DNA from: Janthinobacterium sp. PAMC25594
GTDB lineage: Bacteria > Pseudomonadota > Gammaproteobacteria > Burkholderiales > Burkholderiaceae_D
Length of the DNA stretch: 64,000 nucleotides
Assembly: GCF_019443505.1 (NCBI RefSeq)
Contig: NZ_CP080377.1
Span: 868,001 to 932,000 of the forward strand
Direction of reading: 5' to 3'
Positions 1 through 8,298 of the stretch are shown here, one piece after another; the first letter of the stretch is position 1; every line of letters begins with the position of its first letter. Made by a program: the position numbers and the translations under genes. Below the pieces are notes generated by a model that was not told the DNA's origin, ran no database searches, and saw only the letters and a list, made by a program, of their open reading frames with translations.

Positions 1-872
1 CCGAACTTCACCATTTCGCCGTAATCGGGCGAGATGGCCACGGTTTTCGTGCCCTTGTAGCGCACTTCCGTGTAGAAGTGGGCATCCGGCGTGCGCGTCA
101 TCGGCACGTTCGAGCCCCACACCATCAGATAGGTCGAGTTGTACCAGTCGGCCGATTCCGGCACGTCCGTCTGTTCGCCCCACACTTGCGGGCTGGCGGG
201 CGGCAAGTCGCAGTACCAGTCATAGAAGCTCAGGGCCACGCCGCCGATCAGCGACAGGTAGCGCGTGCCGGAGGCGTAGCTGACCATGGACATGGCGGGA
301 ATCGGCGAGAAGCCGACGATGCGGTCCGGGCCGTATTTCTTGATCGTCAGCGCATTCGCGGCGGCGATGATTTCATTCGATTCTTCCCACGTGGCGCGCA
401 CGAAACCGCCCAGGCCGCGGATGGATTTGTACTGCTGCGAGCGCACGGGGTCCTGGCTGATCCAGTCCCAGGCGGTGACGGGGTCCATGGTCTTGCGCGC
501 TTCGCGCCACATTTCCATCAGGCGGCCGCGCACCATCGGGTATTTCACGCGCTGCGCCGAATACACGTACCAGGAATAGCTGGCGCCGCGCGGGCAGCCG
601 CGCGGTTCGTGGTTGGGCAGGTCGGGCCGCGTGCGCGGGTAATCGGTTTGCTGGGTTTCCCAGGTGATCAGGCCATTCTTGACGTACACCTTCCAGCTGC
701 AAGAGCCGGTGCAGTTGACGCCATGCGTGGAGCGCACGATCTTGTCGTGCTGCCAGCGCTGGCGATAGGCGTTTTCCCAGGTGCGGTCTTCGTCGACCAC
801 GGTGCCATGGCCGTTCGAGAACGGCTCGGCAGGCTTGCTAAAAAATTTAAGACGGTCCAGAAAGTGACTCAT
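1..872 (-). CDS. narG: Respiratory nitrate reductase alpha subunit, N-terminal part (runs off the window)
   Basis: This is the molybdenum catalytic subunit of membrane-bound nitrate reductase, which reduces nitrate to nitrite on the cytoplasmic face with quinol electrons passed through NarH and NarI. About 290 N-terminal residues are visible. They carry the His/Cys segment of the FS0 iron-sulfur cluster (HGVNCTGSCSW), the RGCPRGAS segment, and the YDWYCDLPP region that holds the Mo-ligating Asp in this family. The stretch up to RTPDAHFYTEVRYKGTKT reads like a typical NarG. The ATG at 872 follows a GGAGG at about 876-880. The C-terminus and the expected narHJI lie outside. The narK genes upstream point the same way, but narG is separated from them by a rightward gene and probably has its own promoter in 873-1103. 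Confidence 0.96.
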   Translation of the reverse strand, partial: MSHFLDRLKFFSKPAEPFSNGHGTVVDEDRTWENAYRQRWQHDKIVRSTHGVNCTGSCSWKVYVKNGLITWETQQTDYPRTRPDLPNHEPRGCPRGASYSWYVYSAQRVKYPMVRGRLMEMWREARKTMDPVTAWDWISQDPVRSQQYKSIRGLGGFVRATWEESNEIIAAANALTIKKYGPDRIVGFSPIPAMSMVSYASGTRYLSLIGGVALSFYDWYCDLPPASPQVWGEQTDVPESADWYNSTYLMVWGSNVPMTRTPDAHFYTEVRYKGTKTVAISPDYGEMVKF

Positions 873-942
873 GCTACCTCCACATTGCGCCGCAGAAGCG
901 GCGCCAGGTCATAAAAACGCTGCAAGCAGGATGGCTCAAGCG

Positions 943-963
943 TCGATACAAACAGTCTATCGA
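943..963. promoter_or_regulatory. Inverted repeat upstream of narG
   Basis: TCGATA, nine spacer bases, then TATCGA: a perfect 6-9-6 inverted repeat about 70 bp upstream of the narG start. Spacing and symmetry suit a dimeric regulator, but it does not match FNR or NarL consensus, so the binding protein is unknown. Confidence 0.3.
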
Positions 964-1103
964 TGTGCCCTGCCCGGCGGTATTGGCAAGAAGTCGGTTT
1001 CCCGCACCAGGAATGCATAGGTGGGTAGTCACTATTGCCTATGGGCGCCGCGACCGTGCTGCGGTATACCTGTCGTCATCGTTCAACACAGAGAAAGAGC
1101 ACC

Positions 1104-1475
1104 ATGTCGATTACCGATTACGCCAGCCTGCTGCGCAGCGCCCGCGACCAGGAACAGCCGCAACGCCTGCTGTTCACCTTTACCCAGGCGCAAGCCCAGC
1201 CAGGCGGCCAGGGCAAGTCCCTCACGCCCGTGATGTGCGCCGACAAGCTGCCCGATGAACTGGGCAGCTTCGAGACATTGATGGAGGAGTCGAAACAGAT
1301 GCAGACGCACTGGGACGTGGTCTTCGTGGCGGGACTGGCGGGTCGCGAGGGCCAGCCGCCGGCCGCACAGGACTGCGAAGCGCCCCTGCGCGCCATGGTG
1401 ACGGCCATCGAGCAAGGCCGCATCGACGGCCTGCTGGCGTTTGACCGCAGCGGCGATTTATTGCGTTTTAGCTGA
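1104..1475 (+). CDS. Conserved small protein of unknown function
   Basis: A 123-residue acidic soluble protein with no signal peptide or membrane segment. The visible pattern (QRLLFTFTQA, then VMCADKLPDEL, then WDVVFVAGLAGREG, then GLLAFDRSGDLLRFS) matches a family common in Burkholderiales that databases often label 'ribonucleotide reductase subunit alpha'. It has none of the radical or active-site cysteine motifs of that enzyme and is far too short, so that name should not be copied. The start ATG follows a purine-rich GAGAAAGAG. It sits alone on the plus strand between narG and carbonic anhydrase, both on the minus strand. Function unknown. Confidence 0.75.
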   Translation: MSITDYASLLRSARDQEQPQRLLFTFTQAQAQPGGQGKSLTPVMCADKLPDELGSFETLMEESKQMQTHWDVVFVAGLAGREGQPPAAQDCEAPLRAMVTAIEQGRIDGLLAFDRSGDLLRFS

Positions 1476-1482
1476 GGGAAGT

Positions 1483-1573
1483 TGTCGGATTACGCCCTGC
1501 GGGCTAATCCGACCTACATCATTCTTCCACCAATTATGCAAGGTAGGTCGGATTAGCGTAGCGTAATCCGACA
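1483..1573. repeat. REP-like palindromic doublet
   Basis: Two inverted copies of one element. The left arm (1483-1517) reads TGTCGGATTACG...TAATCCGACCTAC and the right arm (1543-1573) is its reverse complement with small changes. Each arm also folds on itself, TCGGATTA pairing with TAATCCGA, so two hairpins or one long cruciform are possible. This resembles the dispersed TCGGATTA/TAATCCGA repeats often seen between genes in this bacterial group. It lies between the stops of the convergent genes at 1104-1475 and 1597-2289, where it could also act as a bidirectional terminator. Confidence 0.75.
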
Positions 1574-1596
1574 CATTGTTGGCGGCACGTTTCGGA

Positions 1597-2289
1597 TTAC
1601 CTGACCGCATCCGGCCACGGGCGCTCATGCAAATGCCGCGCCCGCTCTATCGGACAGACCAGCGGCAAAAACTGCTGCTGGCGCGCCGAATACGCCATCA
1701 GGGCGCCGCTGTCGATGTCGAAATACCATCCATGCAGTTTCAGCCCCCCCTGCTCCACCCGGCGCTTCAGCCAAGGGTAGGTCAGCAGGTTATCCAGCGA
1801 CTGCAATATGCTGGCCAGCTCGCACGCATGGTGCTGCTCTTCCGACGAGCGATGCGCCAGCTCGCGCCGCACGCGCTGCGCCACCGGTTCGGCGATGCGC
1901 ATCCACTGTCCCACGAAGTCCGTTTCCTGCCCTTCCGCGCGCGGCTGCGGTTCCAGCAGCGCGCGGATGCCGCCGCAGCGCGCGTGGCCCAGCACGATGA
2001 CCCTGGCCACTTCGAGCTTGCAGACGGCAAACTCGATGGCCGAGCTGACGCCGGGCGGCGCGTCGGGCGTGCACGGCGGCACGAGGTTGGCGATATTGCG
2101 CACGACGAACATGTCACCCGGATCGCTGCCCGTCAGCAGCATGGGGTCGACGCGCGAATCGCAGCAGCCGATCAGCAAGGTCGTGGGCCGCTGCCCGTCG
2201 CGCAGGCTGTCGTACAGGGTTTGCGGCTCGCTGAAGTACTGCTGCTGAAACAGGCTGAAGCCGTTGACGAATTTTTCCAGTTCTTCCAT
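1597..2289 (-). CDS. Beta-class carbonic anhydrase
   Basis: A zinc enzyme interconverting CO2 and bicarbonate in the cytoplasm. The 230-residue protein has the beta-class metal and catalytic motifs: CCDSR near residue 43 (Cys ligand plus the Asp-Arg dyad) and HARCGG near residue 102 (His and Cys ligands), with NIANLVPP and SSAIEFAV between them. Length is normal for the CynT/Can group. The ATG at 2289 is preceded by TGAGAG. It lies 56 bp downstream of narK2 on the same strand with a strong hairpin between, so partial co-transcription with the nitrate transporters is possible. Bicarbonate supply for anaplerotic reactions is the usual role; the nar link is inference. Confidence 0.94.
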   Translation of the reverse strand: MEELEKFVNGFSLFQQQYFSEPQTLYDSLRDGQRPTTLLIGCCDSRVDPMLLTGSDPGDMFVVRNIANLVPPCTPDAPPGVSSAIEFAVCKLEVARVIVLGHARCGGIRALLEPQPRAEGQETDFVGQWMRIAEPVAQRVRRELAHRSSEEQHHACELASILQSLDNLLTYPWLKRRVEQGGLKLHGWYFDIDSGALMAYSARQQQFLPLVCPIERARHLHERPWPDAVR

Positions 2290-2311
2290 GACAGACTCTC
2301 ATTTCCTCAAC

Positions 2312-2336
2312 GTCTGGCAAGAACGACTTGCCAGAC
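2312..2336. other. Hairpin between narK2 and carbonic anhydrase
   Basis: GTCTGGCAAG, a 5-base loop, then CTTGCCAGAC: a perfect 10-bp stem in the 56-bp gap. No T-run follows in the leftward direction, so it looks more like an mRNA-stabilising or attenuating stem than a classic intrinsic terminator. Confidence 0.55.
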
Positions 2337-2345
2337 ATTCCAACT

Positions 2346-3743
2346 TTAGCAAGGCATCGGCGCATTCTTGCGCGCATAGCACCACCAGGTGATCGCGATG
2401 CAGCTGACATAAAAGCCGATGAAGCACCACAGGGCCGCGTCGGGGCTGCCCGTCAGCGAAATCGAGGTGCCATAGCTTTTCGGGATGAAGAAGGCGCCGT
2501 AGGCCGCCACGGCCGACGTGAATCCCAGGACGGCCGCACCTTCCTTGTTGGCGTCAAGGATGGCTTGCTCCTGCGCCGCCTTGCCCTTGCCGGCGGCCGC
2601 GCGCTGGTGCTCCGTCAAAAAGATCACGGGGATCATGCGGAAAGTCGACGCATTGCCGACGCCCGTGCCGGCGAACAGCAGCATGAACATCCAGAAGAAG
2701 CCGCTGAAACTGCCACCCACGCCCGCTTGCGGCATGAAGTACAGCACGCCCAGCACGGCGCCTATCATCAGCAGGAAGGACCACAGGGTGACTCTGGCGC
2801 CGCCCAGTTTATCGGAAATCACGCCACCGGCGACCCTCGCCAGCGCACCGACCAAAGGTCCCAGGAAGGCGTAATCGAGCGGATTCACGTCAGGGAACTG
2901 GATCTTGATCAGTAGCGGAAACGCGGCCGAATAACCGATGAAGGAGCCGAAGGTGCCCGTGTACAGCCAGCACATGAGCCAGTTGTGCTTGCGCTTGAAA
3001 ATCACGGCCTGCTCGGAAAACGAAGCCTTGGCAGAGGCCAGGTCATTCATGCCGAACCAGGCCAGCAAGGTCGACAGCGCGATGAACGGCACCCAGATGA
3101 AGCCCGCGTTTTGCAGCCACATGTCCTTGCTCACGCCATTCTTGACCCAGGTCAGCGAATCGCCGCCCCAGGCGCCGAAGACGGCGAACGTGATCACCAG
3201 CGGCACGACGAACTGCACCACCGACACGCCCAGGTTGCCCAGGCCCGCATTCATGCCCAGCGCGAAACCCTTGCTCGCCTTCGGATAGAAAAAGCTGATG
3301 TTGGCCATCGACGAGGCGAAATTGCCGCCGCCGAAGCCGCACAGCAGGGCCAGGATCAGCATGGTCGGATAGCCGGTGTTCACATCCTGCACGGCCAGGC
3401 CGATGCCGATGGCGGGAATCAGCAGCGAGCCCGTGGAAATGGCCGTCCAGCGGCGGCCGCCGAAAATCGGCACCATGAACGAATAAAAGATGCGCAAGGT
3501 GGCGCCGGACAGACCCGGCAAGGCCGTCAGCCAGAACAGCTGGTTGTTACTGTAGGTGAAACCGATGTTGGGCAGATTCACCACCACCACGCTCCACACC
3601 ATCCACACGGCGAACGCCAGCAGCAGCGCGGGAATCGAAATCCACAGATTGCGCGCGGCCGTGGCCTTGCCCGTGCTTTGCCAGAAGCTCGGGGTTTCCG
3701 GCTCCCACGTATTGATCATATAGCGGCTCATTGGTTTGCTCAC
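2346..3743 (-). CDS. narK2: Nitrate/nitrite MFS transporter, NarK2-type
   Basis: A 465-residue major facilitator with about 12 membrane helices, of the nitrate/nitrite porter group. Family signatures include GLSGATLRIFYSF in helix 2 (nitrate-binding Arg region) and LLCGFGGGNFASSMANISFFYP, the Gly-rich nitrate signature. In denitrifiers this type is usually assigned nitrate/nitrite exchange. It begins at a GTG (3743) whose TG lies inside the TGA stop of narK1 (GTGA overlap), with AGGAG seven bases upstream, indicating translational coupling. A second ATG at 3731 is possible but lacks as good a ribosome site. The tandem narK1-narK2 arrangement is known from denitrifying proteobacteria, sometimes as a fused gene. 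Confidence 0.93.
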   Translation of the reverse strand: MSKPMSRYMINTWEPETPSFWQSTGKATAARNLWISIPALLLAFAVWMVWSVVVVNLPNIGFTYSNNQLFWLTALPGLSGATLRIFYSFMVPIFGGRRWTAISTGSLLIPAIGIGLAVQDVNTGYPTMLILALLCGFGGGNFASSMANISFFYPKASKGFALGMNAGLGNLGVSVVQFVVPLVITFAVFGAWGGDSLTWVKNGVSKDMWLQNAGFIWVPFIALSTLLAWFGMNDLASAKASFSEQAVIFKRKHNWLMCWLYTGTFGSFIGYSAAFPLLIKIQFPDVNPLDYAFLGPLVGALARVAGGVISDKLGGARVTLWSFLLMIGAVLGVLYFMPQAGVGGSFSGFFWMFMLLFAGTGVGNASTFRMIPVIFLTEHQRAAAGKGKAAQEQAILDANKEGAAVLGFTSAVAAYGAFFIPKSYGTSISLTGSPDAALWCFIGFYVSCIAITWWCYARKNAPMPC

Positions 3744-5041
3744 AGCGTTGCTCCTGCAGGTTGAGGGATAGTCGCCGCACGCAGCGGCTTGAACGAGAAA
3801 TACATCCAGACGAGGGAAACGCAGACGGTGCCGTACAGCAGCATGAAGGCGCTCGAACGCACGCCGGTGAAGTCCACCAGGGCGCCGAACATCACGGGCA
3901 GGATGAAGCCACCGAGACCGCCGGCCAGGCCCACCACGCCCGAGACGGCGCCGATGTTGTCGGAAAAATCATCGCCGATGAACTTGAAGACGGACGCCTT
4001 GCCGACAGCCATGGCGATGCCGACGATGAACAGCAGCGCGGTGAACCACAGCGGCGACAGGCCGATGTGGATGGCCAGCGGCCCCGTGACGGTCTCGATC
4101 ACCATCTGCGTTTGCGGATACGACAGCAGGAAGAAACACACCCAGCACACCCACATCACGGCCCAGGTCACCCTGGCCGCACCGTATTTGTCCGCGATCC
4201 AGCCGCCGAACGCGCGCAGCACGCCGCCCGGCAGCGAGAAGCAGGCAGCCAGCAGCGCCGCGTGCTTCAAATCAAAACCGTATTCGGCCACGTAATACTT
4301 CGTCATCCACAGCGCCAGCGCCACATAGCCGCCGAACACCACCGAGTAGTACTGGCAGTAGCGCCACACGCGGGGGTCCTTCAGCACCTTCATCTGCGCC
4401 GAAAAACTTTCGCCCGATGGCGCCAGGTGCGATTTATCCGTGTACGAAAACAGCCAGAAGATGATGGCCGTGGCCAGCATGGCGACCGCATACACCTTGG
4501 GCAGCATTTGCCAGCCGAAGGCGGCGACGATGCCCGGCGCGACGAACTTGGTCAGCGCGGAACCGGAGTTACCGGCGCCGAAGATGCCCATCGCCAGGCC
4601 GCGGCGCTCCTTTTCATACCAGCGCGCCACATACGGCGTGCCGACGGAAAACGAGCCGCCCGCCAGGCCCACGAACATGCCCAGCACGAGGAAGTGCCAG
4701 TAGGCGGTGGCGTAGGAAATCAGGTAGATCGGCAGCACGCTGGCCAGCATCAGCAGGAAGAAGACGCGGCGTCCGCCGTATTTGTCCGTCCAGATGCCCA
4801 GCGGCACGCGCACGAGGGAGCCCGTCAGCACGGGCATGGCGGCCAGCAGGCCGAATTGTGTTTCCGTCAAGCCCAGGCTGGTCTTGATGGGGATGCCCAG
4901 TACGGCAAACATCATCCATACCGCGAAGCAGATGGTAAATGCGAAGGTACTGCTGATCAATACGGACGCCTGCTTGCGCCGCATGCCCGGTTCGACTGCC
5001 TTGTTACTACTGTTGTTCTTAGTGCCATCTAGGGTAGCCAC
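3740..5041 (-). CDS. narK1: Nitrate MFS transporter, NarK1-type
   Basis: A 433-residue major facilitator of the nitrate/nitrite porter group, predicted to move nitrate into the cytoplasm for NarG, probably by proton symport as in other NarK1 proteins. Visible signatures are TGSLVRVPLGIWTDKYGGRR (helix 2 and loop 2-3) and FVGLAGGSFSVGTPYVARWY (nitrate signature). I chose the GTG at 5041 because GGAG sits seven bases upstream. An ATG 57 nt further in (MRRKQASV) would shorten the soluble N-terminus. It is the first gene of the narK1-narK2 operon. The upstream 327 bp hold one palindrome but no recognisable FNR box. Confidence 0.92.
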   Translation of the reverse strand: MATLDGTKNNSSNKAVEPGMRRKQASVLISSTFAFTICFAVWMMFAVLGIPIKTSLGLTETQFGLLAAMPVLTGSLVRVPLGIWTDKYGGRRVFFLLMLASVLPIYLISYATAYWHFLVLGMFVGLAGGSFSVGTPYVARWYEKERRGLAMGIFGAGNSGSALTKFVAPGIVAAFGWQMLPKVYAVAMLATAIIFWLFSYTDKSHLAPSGESFSAQMKVLKDPRVWRYCQYYSVVFGGYVALALWMTKYYVAEYGFDLKHAALLAACFSLPGGVLRAFGGWIADKYGAARVTWAVMWVCWVCFFLLSYPQTQMVIETVTGPLAIHIGLSPLWFTALLFIVGIAMAVGKASVFKFIGDDFSDNIGAVSGVVGLAGGLGGFILPVMFGALVDFTGVRSSAFMLLYGTVCVSLVWMYFSFKPLRAATIPQPAGATL

Positions 5042-5368
5042 GATGTTTCTCCATGAATGCACTGGCCGTCTGGCCAGCCGTCCCGACCAGCTTACGTGGC
5101 AGAGGCGAAAGGCACTATCGGCCACAGGGTGATTCTGGAAAGGCAATCTGGATAGCCGCATCGGCAAAAGTGACTAGATGGCGGGGTGCGGACCTAGGCT
5201 GGATGGCGGGCGTTTTACAAACGCGGGTATTTTTGGCACACTCGGCACCGGCACACGAAGGAGCTGGCCGGATTCCTGCGTTGCCAGCACCTTATCCCGG
5301 CGACCTATGGCGCGGCGCGCCAAAGGCGGCTATGCTGGCGCCATTGTCAACGCCTGTAAAGTCACCGC
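5042..5368. other. Divergent intergenic region, narK1 / sirB2-like
   Basis: 327 bp without a supported gene. The only clear element is GCGTTT-TAC-AAACGC at 5210-5224, a perfect 6-3-6 palindrome about 170 bp from narK1 and 145 bp from the sirB2-like gene. I searched for TTGAT-N4-ATCAA and clear NarL heptamer pairs and did not find them. Confidence 0.4.
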
Positions 5369-5746
5369 ATGGATTACCTGAGTCTCAAGCACTTCCACAT
5401 GGGTTGCGCCGCCGCCAGCGGCTGTCTTTTCCTCTTGCGCGGCGCCTGGATGCTGCGCGCCTCGCCCGCCTTGCAGCAGCGCTGGGTAAAAATCCTGCCG
5501 CACCTGATCGACACGGCCTTGCTGGCCAGCGCCATCGCCCTGGCCGTGTGGAGCGGCCAGTCGCCGGGCAGCCAGCCCTGGCTGGCCGCCAAGCTGTGCG
5601 CGCTGGTGGCCTACATCGTGCTGGGCACCATCGCGCTAAAACGGGGCAAGACGCCGGCCGTGCGCGGCACCGCCTTCGCGCTCGCCGTGCTGGTCTTCGC
5701 CTACATCGTCGCCGTGGCCGTCACCAGGCAGGCCTGGCCGCTCTGA
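5369..5746 (+). CDS. SirB2 family integral membrane protein
   Basis: A 125-residue protein with four predicted membrane helices (about residues 9-28, 47-62, 70-88 and 100-120). The start MDYLSLKHFHMGCAAASG, the RLW-like segment GAWMLRAS and the centre PHLIDTALLASAIAL match the SirB2 family. SirB2 was named from Salmonella invasion-gene regulation, but its biochemical role is unknown. It is not obviously part of a neighbouring operon: narK1 diverges from it and the siderophore receptor converges on it with a four-base gap. Confidence 0.82.
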   Translation: MDYLSLKHFHMGCAAASGCLFLLRGAWMLRASPALQQRWVKILPHLIDTALLASAIALAVWSGQSPGSQPWLAAKLCALVAYIVLGTIALKRGKTPAVRGTAFALAVLVFAYIVAVAVTRQAWPL

Positions 5747-5750
5747 TGCA

Positions 5751-8213
5751 TCAAAAAATGTAGCGCAGGGTGACGCTGGCATTGCGCGGCGCGCCCCAGT
5801 ACCCCTGGTTGTACATGCCGAGCTGGCTGTAGTAATGCTTGTCGAACAGGTTGTTGACGTTCGCCTGCAGCGACAGCTGGCGCGACAGCGCATATTTCGC
5901 CATCAGGCTGGCCACGGCATAGCCGCCCTGCTCCACGCGCTCCGTGCCCTTCGGCCCCGTCGCATCGCGGTAGGCGCCGCTCTGCCAGTTCACGCCGCCG
6001 CCCACGGACAAGGCGCGCCAGTCGCCACGCAGCTGATACGTGGAAAATACGCGCGCCAGGGTCTGCGGCACATAGCTGTTCAAGCGCGCGCCCGCGTTGT
6101 CCTCTGCCGCGGCGTGCGATACGCTGGCCGATACGTTCCAGCCCTTGGCCAGCTCGCCCGACACGTCCAGTTCGACGCCCTTGCTGGTGGTGCCCGAGGC
6201 CGAGAAATACGCCTGCGTCAGCGCATTGCCGACAAAATGGCCCGTGTCTTCCTGCGCCAGGCCATCCTGCGCGATGCGGAACACGGCCAGTGCCGCATTG
6301 AGTTTGCCGCCAAAATACTCGCCCTTCACTCCCGCTTCCACATTCTTGCCCTGCACGGGGTCGAGATAGCGGCCAAACCGGTCCTGGTAACCCTGCGGCT
6401 TGAAGATCTTGCTGTAGCTGGTATACAGCGCATGCTGCGTATCGATATCCCATACCAGCCCCGCATACGGCGTGACGGCATGCTTGGCATAGGCGTAGCT
6501 GCCGCCCCAGTCATCGACGTGGTCCGCCTTGTAGCGGCTGTAGCGCGCACCGACGATCAGCTTCAAGGGGTCGGCCAGCGAGAAGCGCGCAGTGCCGTAG
6601 ATGCCACGCTGCTGCACCGTGTCGAGCAGTTGCCAGCGCGAGAAATTCGGGTTATTCCAGTCCGGCTCCGGCGTCACGCCCTGCCATTGATGGAAATTGC
6701 CGTAGTCGACGCTGCCGCCGGCAATGCCGGGATTGCTGGAGAACTGGTTGCTGCCCGAGACGCCAAACGCCAGGTCGTGCGTGCGCCCCAGCAGTTGCAG
6801 CGGTCCCTGGACATAGGCGTCGACGCTATCCTGGCGCCGCGTGCCCGAGTAAAAGCCGGCGTAGCCCGTCACGCCCTGCCCCGTGGCCTTGTCCGGCCAG
6901 GTATTGGCGAAGAGCTCGGCCGCCGAGTAATTGCCCCAGCCGTGATTCAGCATGGCGGTCAGGTTCCAGCCGCTGCCCAGGCTTTGCTCCAGGCGCAAAA
7001 AAGCCGTCTGGCTGGTGCTGAACCAGCGGCTCCAGGTGGTGGCCGTGGTGGCGGAGCGGGAAAACGTGGCGCGCTCGCCATCCGCATACCACAGCGGCAA
7101 GCCGCCATACATGCCGCCGCGCGGGCGGTTATCCTGGTATTCATAACCGGCGATCAGCACGCTGCCGGGCGCCAGGTCCGCTTCCACGGTGGCATACGCC
7201 ATGGCCTTCTTGCCGTGGTACAGATCCACATACGATTCGCTGTCCTGGTAGCTGGCGACGACACGGCCACGCACCTTGCCGTCCGCAGTCAACGGCGTGG
7301 ACAGGTCGGCGCTGGCGCGCGCATTGTTCCAGGAACCCAGGCTCAGGGCCGCATTCCCGGCCAACTGCCCCGATGACGCGCGCTTGCGCACCAGGTTGAT
7401 GGTGGCCGACGGTTCGCCCGCGCCCGTCAGCAGGCCGGTGGCGCCGCGCACGATCTCGACCCTGTCGTAGGCCGTCATGTCCAGCGTGCTGTCGCCCACG
7501 TTGTAGGCATTGTCGACCGTGGTGGGGATGCCGTCGTACTGGTAGCTGGCGATGGAAAAGCCGCGCGCAAAAAACGAAGTACGGTCGCTGTCGTAGCGGT
7601 TGATGGCGATGCCGGCCGCGTTTTGCAGCACGTCTTCTACCGTTTGCAGATTCTGGTCATCCATCTGCTGGCGCGTGACCACACTGACGGCTTGCGGCGT
7701 CTCGCGCACGGACAAGCCCAGGCGCGTGGCCGAGCGCATGGCCTGCGTCGTATAGGCGCCGCTGCCTTCCGTCGCGCCGTTCGCATCAAAGCTGGCGCTG
7801 ACCTTCATCTCGGGCATGGTCTGACCGCCATCGGCCGCTGCCGCGTCGAGCACATAGCCGCCATTCGCCTGCGGCAGGGCACGCAAGCCCGAGCCGGCCA
7901 CGATGGCGCCCAGCGCTGCAGGCACGCTGTAGCTGCCCGTCAGGCCGGCGCTGCGCTTGCCCGCCAAGGCGGCGGCCTGGTAGGAAAGCATGGTGCCCGT
8001 CTGCTGGCCGAAGCGCACCAGTACCTGTTCCAGGGTGCCGGCAGGTATCGCCAGCTCGATGCGCGCCGCATTGGCTGCCTGGGCAAGGGGGGCGGCAGCC
8101 GAGGCGCCGCTGGCGGCGAGCAACCACAGGGCCTGGCTGACGGCCAGCGCCGCCACGCGGCGGCGGCATACAGTGGAAGCGGAAGAAGCGTAAATAAGAG
8201 TTGTGCTGGGCAT
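5751..8213 (-). CDS. TonB-dependent ferric-siderophore receptor with signalling (STN) domain
   Basis: An 820-residue outer-membrane transducer-type receptor. Order: signal peptide ending near ASAAAPLAQA; secretin/TonB short N-terminal domain at about residues 35-105 (LEQVLVRFGQQTG...GLRALPQANGGYVL), which contacts FecR; plug domain with QAVSVVTRQQMDDQ and DRVEIVRGATGLL; 22-strand barrel ending in aromatic ...SVTLRYIF. It imports a ferric siderophore and reports ligand binding to the adjacent FecR/FecI pair. The sequence does not reveal the siderophore, although the plug resembles FoxA/FhuE/FpvA hydroxamate-type receptors. I chose the ATG at 8213 (MPSTTLIY) because it gives a proper signal peptide and has AGGAAA upstream; an ATG at 8261 lacks a ribosome site. 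Confidence 0.92.
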   Translation of the reverse strand: MPSTTLIYASSASTVCRRRVAALAVSQALWLLAASGASAAAPLAQAANAARIELAIPAGTLEQVLVRFGQQTGTMLSYQAAALAGKRSAGLTGSYSVPAALGAIVAGSGLRALPQANGGYVLDAAAADGGQTMPEMKVSASFDANGATEGSGAYTTQAMRSATRLGLSVRETPQAVSVVTRQQMDDQNLQTVEDVLQNAAGIAINRYDSDRTSFFARGFSIASYQYDGIPTTVDNAYNVGDSTLDMTAYDRVEIVRGATGLLTGAGEPSATINLVRKRASSGQLAGNAALSLGSWNNARASADLSTPLTADGKVRGRVVASYQDSESYVDLYHGKKAMAYATVEADLAPGSVLIAGYEYQDNRPRGGMYGGLPLWYADGERATFSRSATTATTWSRWFSTSQTAFLRLEQSLGSGWNLTAMLNHGWGNYSAAELFANTWPDKATGQGVTGYAGFYSGTRRQDSVDAYVQGPLQLLGRTHDLAFGVSGSNQFSSNPGIAGGSVDYGNFHQWQGVTPEPDWNNPNFSRWQLLDTVQQRGIYGTARFSLADPLKLIVGARYSRYKADHVDDWGGSYAYAKHAVTPYAGLVWDIDTQHALYTSYSKIFKPQGYQDRFGRYLDPVQGKNVEAGVKGEYFGGKLNAALAVFRIAQDGLAQEDTGHFVGNALTQAYFSASGTTSKGVELDVSGELAKGWNVSASVSHAAAEDNAGARLNSYVPQTLARVFSTYQLRGDWRALSVGGGVNWQSGAYRDATGPKGTERVEQGGYAVASLMAKYALSRQLSLQANVNNLFDKHYYSQLGMYNQGYWGAPRNASVTLRYIF

Positions 8214-8298
8214 GCGGACTGTTTTCCTGAAAGTGAATGAAGGGTTCACTTGCCATGTCACGCGAAAATCGAAAACCCCTCAGTTTTTCAGAAAATAA

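Noticed and set aside
5042..5368. FNR or NarL sites upstream of narK1
   Set aside because: I looked for TTGAT-N4-ATCAA and paired TACYYMT heptamers and found none convincing. Only an unrelated GCGTTT-TAC-AAACGC palindrome is present.
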